From the NCBI GenBank assembly GCA_030529845.1, contig JAUMWB010000005.1:186001-250000 (forward strand): a DNA stretch of 64,000 bases. Reading direction: 5' to 3'. The notes beneath the pieces are model-generated. The model saw nothing but the letters and a program-made list of their open reading frames with translations. It made no database searches and was not told the DNA's origin. A program made the position numbers and the translations under genes. How positions within the stretch are numbered: the stretch's first letter is position 1; each line of letters begins with the position of its first letter. Below, in pieces: positions 35,002 through 43,604 of the stretch. The stretch is from Rothia sp. (in: high G+C Gram-positive bacteria) (lineage in GTDB: Bacteria > Actinomycetota > Actinomycetes > Actinomycetales > Micrococcaceae).

Positions 35002-35490
35002 TTATGCGAAGAAAGACTTCCCTTTCTGGGCCTGCGAAGCCTCAAGAATAGCCGCCTGCTGCTCCGGGGTATAGGTAGCATCAACGGTACGAATGGCCTC
35101 GCCCAGGTCGTAGGCGTCCTGCTCGGCTAAGAGCTGGGCAGAGTCAGCCAGCACGTCCGCCACCCGGGCCTTCAAGTCAGCCGCGCTGGCTAGGCCGTCC
35201 TCCTGTAGCACAAGCTGCTCACCAGCGTCCGCACCGGACTCGGAACCCGGCTCTGCGGCGTCCTCCAGCTCAAAGAGAGCGAAGCCGTAGCGGCGCTCGT
35301 CCCCAATATAAAAAATGTTCAGCAGCAGGGTAAAGACGCGGCCGGTCAGGTCAATATAGGTCTTCTCAAGTTCGGCGGTCTCTAGCCAGAGACCATCGAC
35401 CTCAGCCGGAGCGTCGTACTCAAAATCGTAGCCAAAGTCGGTAGCCAGGGCGTGGGCCAGCGGGCCAATGCCGTAGTCGAGGCGAGCCAT
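35002..35490 (-). CDS. Acidic hypothetical protein
   Basis: A 162-residue, strongly acidic, Ala-rich cytoplasmic protein with no signal peptide or membrane helix. The middle (Y-I-D-L-T-G-R-V-F-T-L-L-L-N-I-F-Y-I-G-D-E-R-R-Y) looks like a beta-rich core, and the C-terminal half is helical with Glu/Ala repeats. I do not recognise the family. The ATG at 35490 is preceded by a GGAAC-like weak site, and the gene follows the sugar porter by 40 bases, so co-transcription is likely. Confidence 0.6.
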   Translation of the reverse strand: MARLDYGIGPLAHALATDFGYDFEYDAPAEVDGLWLETAELEKTYIDLTGRVFTLLLNIFYIGDERRYGFALFELEDAAEPGSESGADAGEQLVLQEDGLASAADLKARVADVLADSAQLLAEQDAYDLGEAIRTVDATYTPEQQAAILEASQAQKGKSFFA

Positions 35491-35530
35491 AGGGTTCCTT
35501 AGGGTAGTAGGGCGGACGGACGCCGGGCGG

Positions 35531-36769
35531 CTAGTCCATATCGCGGCCGGCGGTTTCGGGCACCGCGGCGCGCGTGAAGGCAATCAGGCCAATGCCGATG
35601 ACGGCGAAGACCGCAAACGTCATGCCCAAGCCAAGGGCTGCCACCATCTGCGGGAAGAAGAGGGAGACCATAAAGTTAGCAATCCAGGAGACAAAGGTAG
35701 CCACACCCATGCCAGCGCCGCGCACGCGAGCCGGGAAGACTTCGCTCATGAGCACCCAGGTCACCGGCGATACGGCACCCTGCTGGAAGACCAAGAAAAT
35801 AATAGAGATGAAAAGGGTGGCCCAGGGCCGAGCGGACGCGTCCAGCAGCTGCGAGGTGGCAGCTAGCATGACCAGGGAAAAGGTGGTGCCTGTCAGGCCG
35901 ATAGTCAGCACCAGGCGGCGGGGGAAGCGTCCTACGAACCAGAGACCAACAGCGGCACCCAGCACCGACAGCACACCGTTAGAGATGTTGGCGGTCAGAG
36001 CCGCGTCGGTGGAAAAGCCAGCCTCTCGCAGCACCTGGGTGCCGTAGTACATGAGGGCATTGACGCCGGTAGCCTGCTGCACAATACCGATAGCGGCGGC
36101 CAGCAGCAGGGTGGTGCGCAGGGCCGGGTCCCGCCAAAGCAACTTCAGGGCACCGCGCTCGGCGGCAGCCTCCCGCTTATAACCCGGCGACTCGGGCACC
36201 AGGAACATACCCACAAACAGTACCAGGGCAGGAACGATTGAAATAGCGAACATGACCCGCCAAATCATCACCTGATGAGCAAAAGCGTTGCCGATCATCG
36301 CGTTGACCACGTAGGCGGTGAGCTGGCCGAAGACAATCATGAACTGGTTGCGGGTAACGATCGCGCCGCGGCGGTTGGCAGGGGAAATCTCAGCCAGATA
36401 AATCGGTACGACCGCTGAGGCGGCACCGACCGCAAGACCCACCAGCACACGGAAGACGATGAAGATACCCAGGCTGGGTGCAGCGGTAAGACCCAGGGAG
36501 CTAGCGGCAAAAACTAGAGCCAGTACGAAGAGTACGCGGCGGCGTCCGAACCGGTCAATCAGCTGCCCGGCAAGGAGCGCGCCGAAAGCAGCACCCAGGG
36601 TCAGCGCGGACGTCGCAACACCCTCTGCCGCTGGGGACAGCCTAAAGTCCTGCTGCAGGAAGGGCAAGGCACCGTTGATAATTCCGGTGTCGTAGCCGAA
36701 GAGAAAGCCGCCCACCGAGATAATCCAGGTGTAGAGGGTGACCCGGCGGGGGTCGGTAGCGTGTGTCAT
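35531..36769 (-). CDS. MFS sugar porter with shortened central loop
   Basis: Membrane transporter of 412 residues. F-G-Y-D-T-G-I-I-N-G is in helix 1, D-R-F-G-R-R-R in loop 2-3, P-E-S-P in the central loop, Q-Q-A-T-G-V-N in helix 7 and P-E-T-A-G at the end. Compared with the island's IolT (482) the central cytoplasmic loop is about 40-50 residues shorter and the C-terminal tail is almost absent. The substrate is some monosaccharide or polyol. ATG 36769 has AGGAGTG at ideal spacing and is preferred over a GTG two codons earlier. Confidence 0.85.
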   Translation of the reverse strand: MTHATDPRRVTLYTWIISVGGFLFGYDTGIINGALPFLQQDFRLSPAAEGVATSALTLGAAFGALLAGQLIDRFGRRRVLFVLALVFAASSLGLTAAPSLGIFIVFRVLVGLAVGAASAVVPIYLAEISPANRRGAIVTRNQFMIVFGQLTAYVVNAMIGNAFAHQVMIWRVMFAISIVPALVLFVGMFLVPESPGYKREAAAERGALKLLWRDPALRTTLLLAAAIGIVQQATGVNALMYYGTQVLREAGFSTDAALTANISNGVLSVLGAAVGLWFVGRFPRRLVLTIGLTGTTFSLVMLAATSQLLDASARPWATLFISIIFLVFQQGAVSPVTWVLMSEVFPARVRGAGMGVATFVSWIANFMVSLFFPQMVAALGLGMTFAVFAVIGIGLIAFTRAAVPETAGRDMD

Positions 36770-36902
36770 GCGCACTCCTTTGTAGACCTCAGCAATTCTA
36801 GCCCTCTTGCCCTACCCAGGGAACAGACCCGCGCATAGTTGGGGCGGACGTCCGCACCCAGCAGGTACGCCCGGCAGGCAGCTGCGGCGGTAGGCTAGTG
36901 CC

Positions 36903-37664
36903 ATGAGCACCCTACGTATTGATGTGAATTCTGATTCTGGGGAGTCTTTTGGCTCCTGGACCATGGGAGATGACGCTGCGATGATGCAGACCGTCTCTTC
37001 AGCCAATATCGCCTGCGGTTTTCATGCCGGTGACCCGTCGGTTGCCCGCGCTACTGTGCGGGCGGCGCGCGAGAACGGCGTGACGATCGGGGCCCACGTT
37101 TCTTACCCCGACCTGGCTGGTTTTGGCCGCCGCTTCATGGATATGACAGCCACCGAACTCACCGACGCGGTGATTTACCAGGTGGGCGCGCTTGAGGCGG
37201 TAGCGCGGGTTGAGGGCGCCGAAGTGCGCTACTGCAAGCCCCACGGCGGGCTGTATAACGCTATTGTTCACCACGATGTGCAGGCTGCGGCAGTGGCACA
37301 GGCCCTGCACGAACTCGGTGACCTGCCGATTCTCTGCCTGCCCAACTCAGCTGTTGCCCGGGAGGCTCAGGCGCTGGGCGTACCTGTTTTCTACGAGGCC
37401 TTTGCCGACCGTGGATACACCCCCGAAGGCACCCTGGTGTCTCGCCGGGAGGCCGGGGCAGTCATCCACGACCCGCAGGCTGTGGCCGAGCGTGTGGTGC
37501 GCATGGCGGTGGAGCGCGAAGTGGTGGCTGTTGATGGGTCGGTTGTTCCTTTGCAGGCCGATAGCATCTGCGTTCACGGCGATACCCCTGGGGCTGTCGC
37601 CATCGCCCAGCAGGTGCGGGAGGCCCTTGAGGGCGCCGGGGCGGACGTCCGCGCCTTCGCCTAG
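36903..37664 (+). CDS. pxpA: 5-Oxoprolinase subunit A (PxpA, LamB/YcsF family)
   Basis: Subunit of the ATP-dependent 5-oxoprolinase that opens 5-oxoproline (pyroglutamate) to glutamate together with PxpB and PxpC. The 253-residue product shows the family strings [31 protein letters not shown] and K-P-H-G-G-L-Y-N. The ribosome site is weak. PxpA genes normally adjoin pxpBC; here a nuclease-fold gene with flanking palindromes separates them by 1.4 kb, which looks like an insertion. Confidence 0.92.
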   Translation: MSTLRIDVNSDSGESFGSWTMGDDAAMMQTVSSANIACGFHAGDPSVARATVRAARENGVTIGAHVSYPDLAGFGRRFMDMTATELTDAVIYQVGALEAVARVEGAEVRYCKPHGGLYNAIVHHDVQAAAVAQALHELGDLPILCLPNSAVAREAQALGVPVFYEAFADRGYTPEGTLVSRREAGAVIHDPQAVAERVVRMAVEREVVAVDGSVVPLQADSICVHGDTPGAVAIAQQVREALEGAGADVRAFA

Positions 37665-37701
37665 GAAGGCGGGCGGCGGCGTCCTGCCCCTACTGCCCTG
37701 C

Positions 37702-37768
37702 CGAATGTGACGTGTTTTCCCGAGCGGGTGTTTCTTTAACACCGGCTCGGGAATTCAAGTCACATTCG
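37702..37768. repeat. Palindromic element copy 2
   Basis: CGAATGTGAC...GTCACATTCG with core CCCGAGCGGGTGTT and AACACCGGCTCGGG; slightly degenerate arms. It supplies the stop codon (CGA ATG TGA on the minus strand, 37768-37760) of the next gene, as copy 1 does for the GNAT gene. Confidence 0.85.
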
Positions 37769-38680
37769 GCGGCGGGGCCCTTCACAAATTCCAGCTCTCG
37801 CCAGCTTTGCACGCAGACGCTCAGGGTGCACCACAATGTCTTCCCATAAAGCGCGCACTACTGTATACTCCATGCTCTCTAATTCGTGCTGACGACGGCG
37901 CTCGTTCTGAACCACGTCCTCTGTGGTCTCGCCAAAGATCCCCGCGTATTTGACCTTGCCATCAACTTCTAAAATGACCCGCTCTTTCTCCCACAAAAAG
38001 TCAGGTCGCAGAGTTCTCCCACCAACCCATAAAGGCACCTGTTCCACAGGCGGCGCAAGACCCCACGTCAGGATCCAATACCGCGCTACAGTCTCCAGCG
38101 GTGACTCTGCTTTCATGCTCATCAAACGAGCCACTTCACGCGCAGTACAAGCACCACGACCGTTTATTACCCATAGGTGCTGGGCTAAAATTTCATAATC
38201 CACCAATCTGCACTGCAAAAAGTAATCAGCAATGCAGAGGGCATCAATAACCGGAAGCGTCCGCGCACAATCAATAACGGTCTGCAGCGGTGATGTCACA
38301 TGGGCTCCCCGGTGGAACACTGCACTGTCGCATTCCTTCTGTCGATTGCGGCTGACCTGCACCCGCCCTCGTGACTTGACTGAATCATGCGGATGGCTCA
38401 CCCATATTTTGTGCGGTAACCGCAGCACAGGGGCACCCCACCAGAGAGCGGCAGACACATGGCTCAACACATACCCCCGATTTGTTTTCATGAAAGCCAC
38501 ATGCCCGGCTAGACACCTATCGGTATTGCTCAGTGACTCCCACAGAGCTGTCTTTATATAAGCATTGTGACCGATTTTAAAGAGCTCTCCCCTGGCACAT
38601 TCACGGCTTACACCTGAAGTGCTCTTGCCCAGATGTCTAAGCTCAACCGAAGTTTTGACAGTCTCAAACAAGTGTTCCAT
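37760..38680 (-). CDS. DUF559/Vsr-like nuclease-fold protein with AbiEi-like N-terminus
   Basis: A 306-residue cytoplasmic protein. The C-terminal region (about 215-300) has a restriction-endonuclease-like core: P-D-F-L-W, then V-I-L-E-V-D-G-K-x-K-Y, then E-x-x-R-x-x-E-L, as in DUF559/Vsr-type nucleases. The N-terminal 60 residues resemble the winged-helix antitoxin-like domain seen in AbiEi relatives. This architecture is common in Micrococcaceae and is of unknown role. Its final codons are in palindromic element copy 2, and copy 3 lies 190 bases upstream of its start, so the gene is bracketed by the element. AT content is slightly above that of its neighbours. Confidence 0.72.
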   Translation of the reverse strand: MEHLFETVKTSVELRHLGKSTSGVSRECARGELFKIGHNAYIKTALWESLSNTDRCLAGHVAFMKTNRGYVLSHVSAALWWGAPVLRLPHKIWVSHPHDSVKSRGRVQVSRNRQKECDSAVFHRGAHVTSPLQTVIDCARTLPVIDALCIADYFLQCRLVDYEILAQHLWVINGRGACTAREVARLMSMKAESPLETVARYWILTWGLAPPVEQVPLWVGGRTLRPDFLWEKERVILEVDGKVKYAGIFGETTEDVVQNERRRQHELESMEYTVVRALWEDIVVHPERLRAKLARAGICEGPRRRM

Positions 38681-38868
38681 GGGTTAAAAATGCCCTATAC
38701 AGCACGTCTCTACTAGCAGTTTTCTACCATCTGTGGATAACTTTGAGGCCTAGCTGCGGAGGTTTGCTCAGGGCGAGAAGTATGACGTCAGTGCGTCAAG
38801 GTTTTCCACAGAGATACAGTCGCTGAGCTAATCCCACCCCCGTACACGCCAAAAAATGGCTTCATCAC

Positions 38869-38935
38869 CGAATGTGACTCATCTTCCCGAAAGGACGTTA
38901 AAACAACACCCGCTCGGGAAAATAAGTCGCATTCG
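38869..38935. repeat. Palindromic element copy 3, degenerate
   Basis: CGAATGTGAC at the left and GTCGCATTCG at the right, with a right arm AACACCCGCTCGGGAAAA like the other copies. The left arm has several changes (CCCGAAAGGACGTT). Not part of a coding region. Confidence 0.75.
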
Positions 38936-38993
38936 CCAAGGAGAACAGCCGCGAGGTGGCGCAGTTTGCGTGGGCGGCGCCATATCTGCCAGA

Positions 38994-39006
38994 ATTGTTG
39001 AACAAT
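38994..39006. promoter_or_regulatory. GntR-type operator upstream of pxpBC
   Basis: ATTGTTGAACAAT is a perfect palindrome around one G. With flanks (AATTGTTGAACAATC) it is identical to the site at 44914-44926 upstream of the NRAMP-like transporter. A nearby GntR/FCD gene is the obvious regulator. Confidence 0.7.
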
Positions 39007-39093
39007 CTCAGGAGTGGTGGTGTGGGCCGAGCCCCAGCGCGACAACGCACAGATCGCAGCCCCCCGCCAACGAAGCTAGCAGAGAGGGGCACT

Positions 39094-40920
39094 ATGGCCA
39101 CCGCGCAGACACCCGGCAGACCCGCCACCGGCGGGCACACAGCCGATATCTACACGGTCAAGCCCTTCGGTCTGCTGGCAGTGATGGTGGACTGCCGCAC
39201 CCTCGAAAACGCCCTACACCTGCACGGGCACCTGCAACAGCACCCAGCTCAGGGTCAGGTTGAGCTGATTCCTGCAGCCCAAACCGTGCTCGTCCGCTTT
39301 GGAACCGCCCGGCAGGCCGCTGACTTTCTTGCCGCACCCCACCTGCCACAGGCGTCCGGCGATGTGCGCACCCACGGGCGCACCGTGACCATTCCGGTAG
39401 TCTACGACGGCCAGGATCTCGCGGACGTCGCAACCCACCTGGGCATCAGTGAGCAGGCCGTTATCTACGCCCACACCACCGGCCACTGGTCGGTAGCTTT
39501 TGCGGGTTTTGCCCCCGGCTTCTTCTACCTGCACCGACACGATAACGTGCTGGATGTTCCTCGACGCCCCACCCCGCGCACCTCGGTGCCTGCCGGAGCG
39601 GTTGGCCTGGCAGGGGACTTCTCGGGTATCTACCCCCGCACTTCCCCCGGCGGCTGGCAGCTGATCGGTCACACCAATGCGCCCCTCTGGGACCTCGCCC
39701 AGAACCCGCCAGCCCTGCTAGAGCCGGGCATGCAGGTGCAGTTCGAGGCGGTGCGTGAAATCATTACGGCTGGTCAGGCAAGGGTTCAGGACGCCCCCAC
39801 CCCGGCCAGCCAGCCCCGGGCAGGTTCGCACCCGGTAAGCTCTGGGCAGACGGACGCCCCTACAACAAACCCCCGTGAGGTATTGGAAGTCAAGAGTCCG
39901 GGGCTGCAGACTCTCTTCCAGGACGGGGGACGAGCCGGACTAACCCACTGGGGCGTCTCCCCCTCTGGGCCTGCTGACAGGGTTGCGGCAGCTGAAGCTA
40001 ACCGTCTGGTCGGTAATTCGGCTGGTGCCACCGTGCTCGAAAACCTCGCTGGCGGGCTGAAGCTGACCGCCCTGGCCGATGTGGAGCTAGCCCTGACTGG
40101 GGCAGATACCCCGGCGCAGATTACCGAGGACGCCCCCGGGCAGGTCACAGAGCCCGCAGAGGGTTCAGCCCCGGCGGCAGAGACACCCCTGACTGTGCCT
40201 TCTTACGCCCCCTTTGCCCTGAAGCCCGGCCAGACCCTCACATTGGGTGCACCGGCCCGGGGCTTACGCACCTATATCGCGGTGCGCGGAGGGTTTGCCG
40301 CTAGAACCGAAGCGGCAAGCGCCTCCCGCGATACCCTAGCTAGTCTGGGCCCCGAACCTCTCACCGCGGGTGAACAGCTCTCCCTCGCCAGTCCGCCGGT
40401 AGCGGTGGTGGCTGATCCCGCACCAGCTCTGCCCTTGCCGGAGCCGGGCATTGTATTGACAGCGCGAGCGCTGCCCGGGCCGCGTGAGGACTGGTTTACC
40501 CCCGAGTCTCTGGACCGCTTCACCGAGGTGACTTGGGAAGTCTCCCAGTCCAGTGACCGTATCGGGGTCAGGCTGATTTTGGCTGACGCTGCGCAGGAAG
40601 CCCCGCTGGGGCAGGACGTCCCGAGCACCCCCACTGACGGGTCCGTAGCCCCCCAGCCCACCGACGTCCTCACCCGGGCTATAACCCGGGAGCTGCCTAG
40701 CGAGGGCATGGTGGCCGGGGCGATTCAGGTGCCGCCGAGCGGGGAGCCGGTGGTCTTCCTGGCTGATCACCCGGTGACCGGCGGTTACCCCGTCATTGCG
40801 ACGGTCCACCCGGCTGACCTGCGCTTACTGGCTCAGGCCCCGCCCGGTACCCGCCTGCGGTTTGACCTCCTGAACTTCCCCGATTTCACCCCTGCCCGCC
40901 CCTCCGAGACCGAAAAGTGA
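39094..40920 (+). CDS. Fused 5-oxoprolinase subunits PxpB-PxpC (KipI-KipA)
   Basis: A 608-residue fusion. Residues about 20-240 are PxpB/KipI (allophanate hydrolase subunit 1) with F-A-G-F-A-P-G-F-F-Y-L and T-P-R-T-S-V-P-A-G-A-V. Residues about 265-600 are PxpC/KipA (subunit 2) with S-P-G-L-Q-T-L-F-Q-D-G-G-R and G-V-S-P-S-G-P-A-D. A Pro/Ala-rich linker of about 25 residues joins them. With PxpA it would form the ATP-dependent 5-oxoprolinase. ATG 39094 has GAGAGGGG upstream. The biotin carboxylase gene starts 7 bases after the stop, so they are one operon under the GntR-type operator at 38994. Confidence 0.9.
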   Translation: MATAQTPGRPATGGHTADIYTVKPFGLLAVMVDCRTLENALHLHGHLQQHPAQGQVELIPAAQTVLVRFGTARQAADFLAAPHLPQASGDVRTHGRTVTIPVVYDGQDLADVATHLGISEQAVIYAHTTGHWSVAFAGFAPGFFYLHRHDNVLDVPRRPTPRTSVPAGAVGLAGDFSGIYPRTSPGGWQLIGHTNAPLWDLAQNPPALLEPGMQVQFEAVREIITAGQARVQDAPTPASQPRAGSHPVSSGQTDAPTTNPREVLEVKSPGLQTLFQDGGRAGLTHWGVSPSGPADRVAAAEANRLVGNSAGATVLENLAGGLKLTALADVELALTGADTPAQITEDAPGQVTEPAEGSAPAAETPLTVPSYAPFALKPGQTLTLGAPARGLRTYIAVRGGFAARTEAASASRDTLASLGPEPLTAGEQLSLASPPVAVVADPAPALPLPEPGIVLTARALPGPREDWFTPESLDRFTEVTWEVSQSSDRIGVRLILADAAQEAPLGQDVPSTPTDGSVAPQPTDVLTRAITRELPSEGMVAGAIQVPPSGEPVVFLADHPVTGGYPVIATVHPADLRLLAQAPPGTRLRFDLLNFPDFTPARPSETEK

Positions 40921-40926
40921 GCCCCC

Positions 40927-42735
40927 ATGCGTAAAGTTTTAGTTGCTAACCGTGGCGAGATTGCCGTCCGTATTATTGGCGCCTGCGCCGCCCAGGGTAT
41001 CGCCTCGGTGGCAGTTTACGCCGATTCGGACTCCGAAGCCCTGCATACCGCCCTGGCTGATGAGGCCTACGCCCTGGAGGGCACTGGCCCGGCCGAAACC
41101 TACCTGGATATAGAGAAGGTGCTGGCGGTAGCGGTAAAGTCGGGGGCTACCGATGTTCACCCCGGCTACGGTTTTTTGGCGGAGAACGCCGACTTTGCCC
41201 GCGCCGTGATCGCTGCGGGGCTGACCTGGATTGGCCCTGCTCCCGAGACCATCGAGGCCCTAGGCGATAAGGTTAAGGCCCGCGAGCTGGCCCAGTCGGT
41301 GGGAGCTCCCCTGGCCCCCGGGTCGGATGGCCCCGTCGCTTCCCCCGAAGAGGCCCGCGCCTTTGCCCAGGAGCACGGGCTGCCCTCCATCATCAAGGCT
41401 GCCCACGGCGGCGGCGGGCGCGGTATGCGTATCGTGCGAGAGCTGGGCGAGGTGGAGGACGCCTTCGTCGCAGCTTCGCGCGAGGCTGTGGCTGCTTTCG
41501 GTAACGGGGAGTGCTTCATTGAGCGTTTCCTAGAGAAGCCCCGCCATGTGGAGGCCCAGGTGGCAGCCGATTCCCACGGCAACGTGGTGGTGGTAGGCAC
41601 CCGCGACTGCTCTCTGCAGCGTCGTAATCAGAAGCTGATTGAGGAGGCCCCTGCCCCCTTCCTCACCGAAGAGCAACGGGCCCAGATTGAGCGGGCGTCC
41701 GCTGAGATTTTCCGGGCTGCCGGGTATGTGGGTGTGGGTACCGCCGAGTTTATGGTGGCCATTGATGGCACCATTTCCTTCCTGGAGGTCAATACCCGCA
41801 TTCAGGTAGAGCACCCGGTCACTGAGGAAGTCACCGGGGTTGACCTGGTGGCCCTGCAGCTTGATATCGCGGCGGGCAAGCCCCTGCCCTTCACTGAGAC
41901 TCCTAAGCCGGTTGGCCATGCCTTTGAGTTCCGCATCAATGCCGAGGACCCGGCCCGGGGCTTCCTGCCCGCAGCCGGCCGTCTTGAGTCCATCACCGTG
42001 CCCTCTGGCCCCGGGATCCGCTGGGATGCCGGGGTGCGCCCGGGCTCTGTGGTCAGCGGTGAGTTTGATTCTATGCTGACCAAGCTGATTGTCACCGGCC
42101 CCACCCGCGAGGTGGCCCTGCGCCGGGCCCGCTTCGCCCTGGCCCAGATGGATATCGCCGGGGTGGCAACCGTCCTGCCCTTTGACCGGCAGGTGCTTGA
42201 AGCACCCGCCTTTACCGCTGAGGGCGGAGATTTCGGGGTCTACACCACCTGGATTGAGGACGTCTTCCTCCCCTCCCTCGCCCAGGGTAAGGACGCCGCC
42301 GCCACCTCTACACGCGCCGAGGCTGGGGGCGGGGCGCAGGCGTCCTACCGTCAGCCCCTGCTGCCGGTGGGCGCTAGCGTCTTCCCGGGCACCGGCATCA
42401 CCCGCTTCACCCTGGAGATTGACGGCACCCCGCACCGGGTGGGCCTGCCCGATTCGGTGTTTGCTTCACTGGGTTCGGGCGCGGACGCACCCGCCCCAGC
42501 CAGCGGGCAGGAGCAGGCAGGTGCCGGGCAGGTACTAGCCCCTATGGGTGGGGCTCTGCTCAAGTACACCGTGGCTGTGGGCGATGAGGTTGCCGCAGGG
42601 GATCAGGTGGCCCTGTTGGAGGCCATGAAGACCGAGGTGCCCGTACTGGCTGAAGTCGCCGGGACCGTGGCTGAGCTCCCCGCCCAGGTAGGTAAGCGCC
42701 TAACGGCAGGTGAGGTGCTGGTGATCTTTGAGTAG
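40927..42735 (+). CDS. Biotin carboxylase fused to biotin carboxyl carrier domain
   Basis: 602-residue ATP-grasp biotin carboxylase with C-terminal BCCP. Visible: V-A-N-R-G-E-I-A-V-R near the start, the ATP-grasp loop H-G-G-G-G-R-G-M-R near 160, E-V-N-T-R-I-Q-V-E-H-P near 285, then a variable linker and the lipoyl-like domain with biotinylated Lys568 in A-M-K-T-E (the usual string is A-M-K-M). No carboxyltransferase subunit is nearby. Such genes commonly accompany pxpABC, so it probably serves 5-oxoproline metabolism rather than fatty acid synthesis; its acceptor substrate is unknown. Confidence 0.86.
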   Translation: MRKVLVANRGEIAVRIIGACAAQGIASVAVYADSDSEALHTALADEAYALEGTGPAETYLDIEKVLAVAVKSGATDVHPGYGFLAENADFARAVIAAGLTWIGPAPETIEALGDKVKARELAQSVGAPLAPGSDGPVASPEEARAFAQEHGLPSIIKAAHGGGGRGMRIVRELGEVEDAFVAASREAVAAFGNGECFIERFLEKPRHVEAQVAADSHGNVVVVGTRDCSLQRRNQKLIEEAPAPFLTEEQRAQIERASAEIFRAAGYVGVGTAEFMVAIDGTISFLEVNTRIQVEHPVTEEVTGVDLVALQLDIAAGKPLPFTETPKPVGHAFEFRINAEDPARGFLPAAGRLESITVPSGPGIRWDAGVRPGSVVSGEFDSMLTKLIVTGPTREVALRRARFALAQMDIAGVATVLPFDRQVLEAPAFTAEGGDFGVYTTWIEDVFLPSLAQGKDAAATSTRAEAGGGAQASYRQPLLPVGASVFPGTGITRFTLEIDGTPHRVGLPDSVFASLGSGADAPAPASGQEQAGAGQVLAPMGGALLKYTVAVGDEVAAGDQVALLEAMKTEVPVLAEVAGTVAELPAQVGKRLTAGEVLVIFE

Positions 42736-42758
42736 GCAGTGAGCCCCTCACTGAATCT

Positions 42759-42788
42759 GTGGAACCCGCAATCAGATGCGGGTTCCAC
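42759..42788 (+). terminator. Terminator of the pxpBC-biotin carboxylase operon
   Basis: GTGGAACCCGCA and TGCGGGTTCCAC pair perfectly (12 bp, 6-base loop), 24 bases after the stop. Confidence 0.7.
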
Positions 42789-42829
42789 GGTTTAATAAGC
42801 GGTAGAAGCTCCATCGGTAGAATGAAACC

Positions 42830-43516
42830 GTGAACCCCGAGACTACCAGCATCGATATTGCCCCTTCCCTGGCAGAGATTGCCCGCACCCGGCCGAGCCA
42901 TGCCCAGACTACCGATTGGGCTGCTGATACCCTGCGTTCCGCTATGGACGCCGGCGCCCTCACCCCCGGCTCCAAGCTCACCGAGGAGCACCTGGCAGCT
43001 ACTTTGGGGGTCTCCCGCAACACCCTGCGGGCAGCATTCACGCTGTTAGAAGCCCAGAACCTGGTTGAACGCGTTCCTAATCGGGGGGTTTTTGTGGCTA
43101 ACCCCGGCCCGGAGCAGGTCGCCGATCTTTTTCTTGAGCGGTGGGCGATTCAGGCAGCTGCCCTGGACGTGGCTCCTACTGGCCCTATCCCCCAGGCTCA
43201 TCGGGCCCTAGCCCGGGCTGATGAGGCCCGGGAGCGCGGGTCGGTCACGGCCATGGCAGGCGCTAACCAGGACTTCCACCGGGCCCTGGTCGATCATGCA
43301 GGCTCCGCTCGCCTGACCCAGGCAATGTCGCGCATCCTGGCTGAAATGCGTCTGCTCTTCTTTTCTCAGGTCACAGTGCCGGGCTTCCACGCCCCCTATG
43401 TGGAGCGCAACACCCACCTCTTGAACCTGGTCGAATCAGGTCAGCGAGAGGCCGCCCGCACCTACCTGCGGGATTACCTGGCGGAGTCCCGCAATTACTT
43501 CACCCAGGGTTTTTAA
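42830..43516 (+). CDS. GntR-family regulator, FCD type
   Basis: 228-residue regulator. The winged helix (about 25-90) holds S-R-N-T-L-R-A-A-F-T-L-L-E and V-P-N-R-G-V-F-V; the helical FCD effector domain (about 100-225) has metal-type residues in D-F-H-R-A-L-V-D-H. The starting codon is GTG 42830. Its location between the pxpBC operon and the transporter, both preceded by AATTGTTGAACAATC, makes it the likely repressor of 5-oxoproline genes. Effector probably 5-oxoproline or glutamate; inference. Confidence 0.85.
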   Translation: MNPETTSIDIAPSLAEIARTRPSHAQTTDWAADTLRSAMDAGALTPGSKLTEEHLAATLGVSRNTLRAAFTLLEAQNLVERVPNRGVFVANPGPEQVADLFLERWAIQAAALDVAPTGPIPQAHRALARADEARERGSVTAMAGANQDFHRALVDHAGSARLTQAMSRILAEMRLLFFSQVTVPGFHAPYVERNTHLLNLVESGQREAARTYLRDYLAESRNYFTQGF

Positions 43517-43520
43517 AGTC

Positions 43521-43571
43521 AGGACGCCCCCGCCCCGCCTTTCATGGAGGAAAGCGGGGCGGGGGCGTCCT
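43521..43571. terminator. Bidirectional terminator with inverted GGACGCC words
   Basis: AGGACGCCCCCGCCCCGC and GCGGGGCGGGGGCGTCCT pair with one bulge between convergent gntR and the transporter gene, followed by TTGTT. Confidence 0.8.
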
Positions 43572-43604
43572 TGTTACCCACGGCCTGGGGCGGACCCGGG
43601 GGGC

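Larger units (their letters stand above)
38681..39093. other. Divergent intergenic region, 413 bp
   Basis: Holds a perfect DnaA-type 9-mer TGTGGATAA (38732-38740), palindromic element copy 3 (38869-38935) and a GntR-type palindrome (38994-39006) ahead of the pxpBC gene. The frame upstream of 39094 is open but has no ribosome site, so it is treated as leader. Confidence 0.6.

Noticed and set aside
7737-38935. Palindromic elements as simple shared terminators
   Set aside because: Arms of 30 bp with conserved sequence rather than just structure, frame overlap with two genes, and one copy in a divergent promoter region do not fit ordinary terminators.
38956-39093. N-terminal extension of the PxpB-PxpC fusion
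   Set aside because: The frame is open but lacks a ribosome site and conserved residues, and would cover the GntR operator. ATG 39094 with GAGAGGGG is better.
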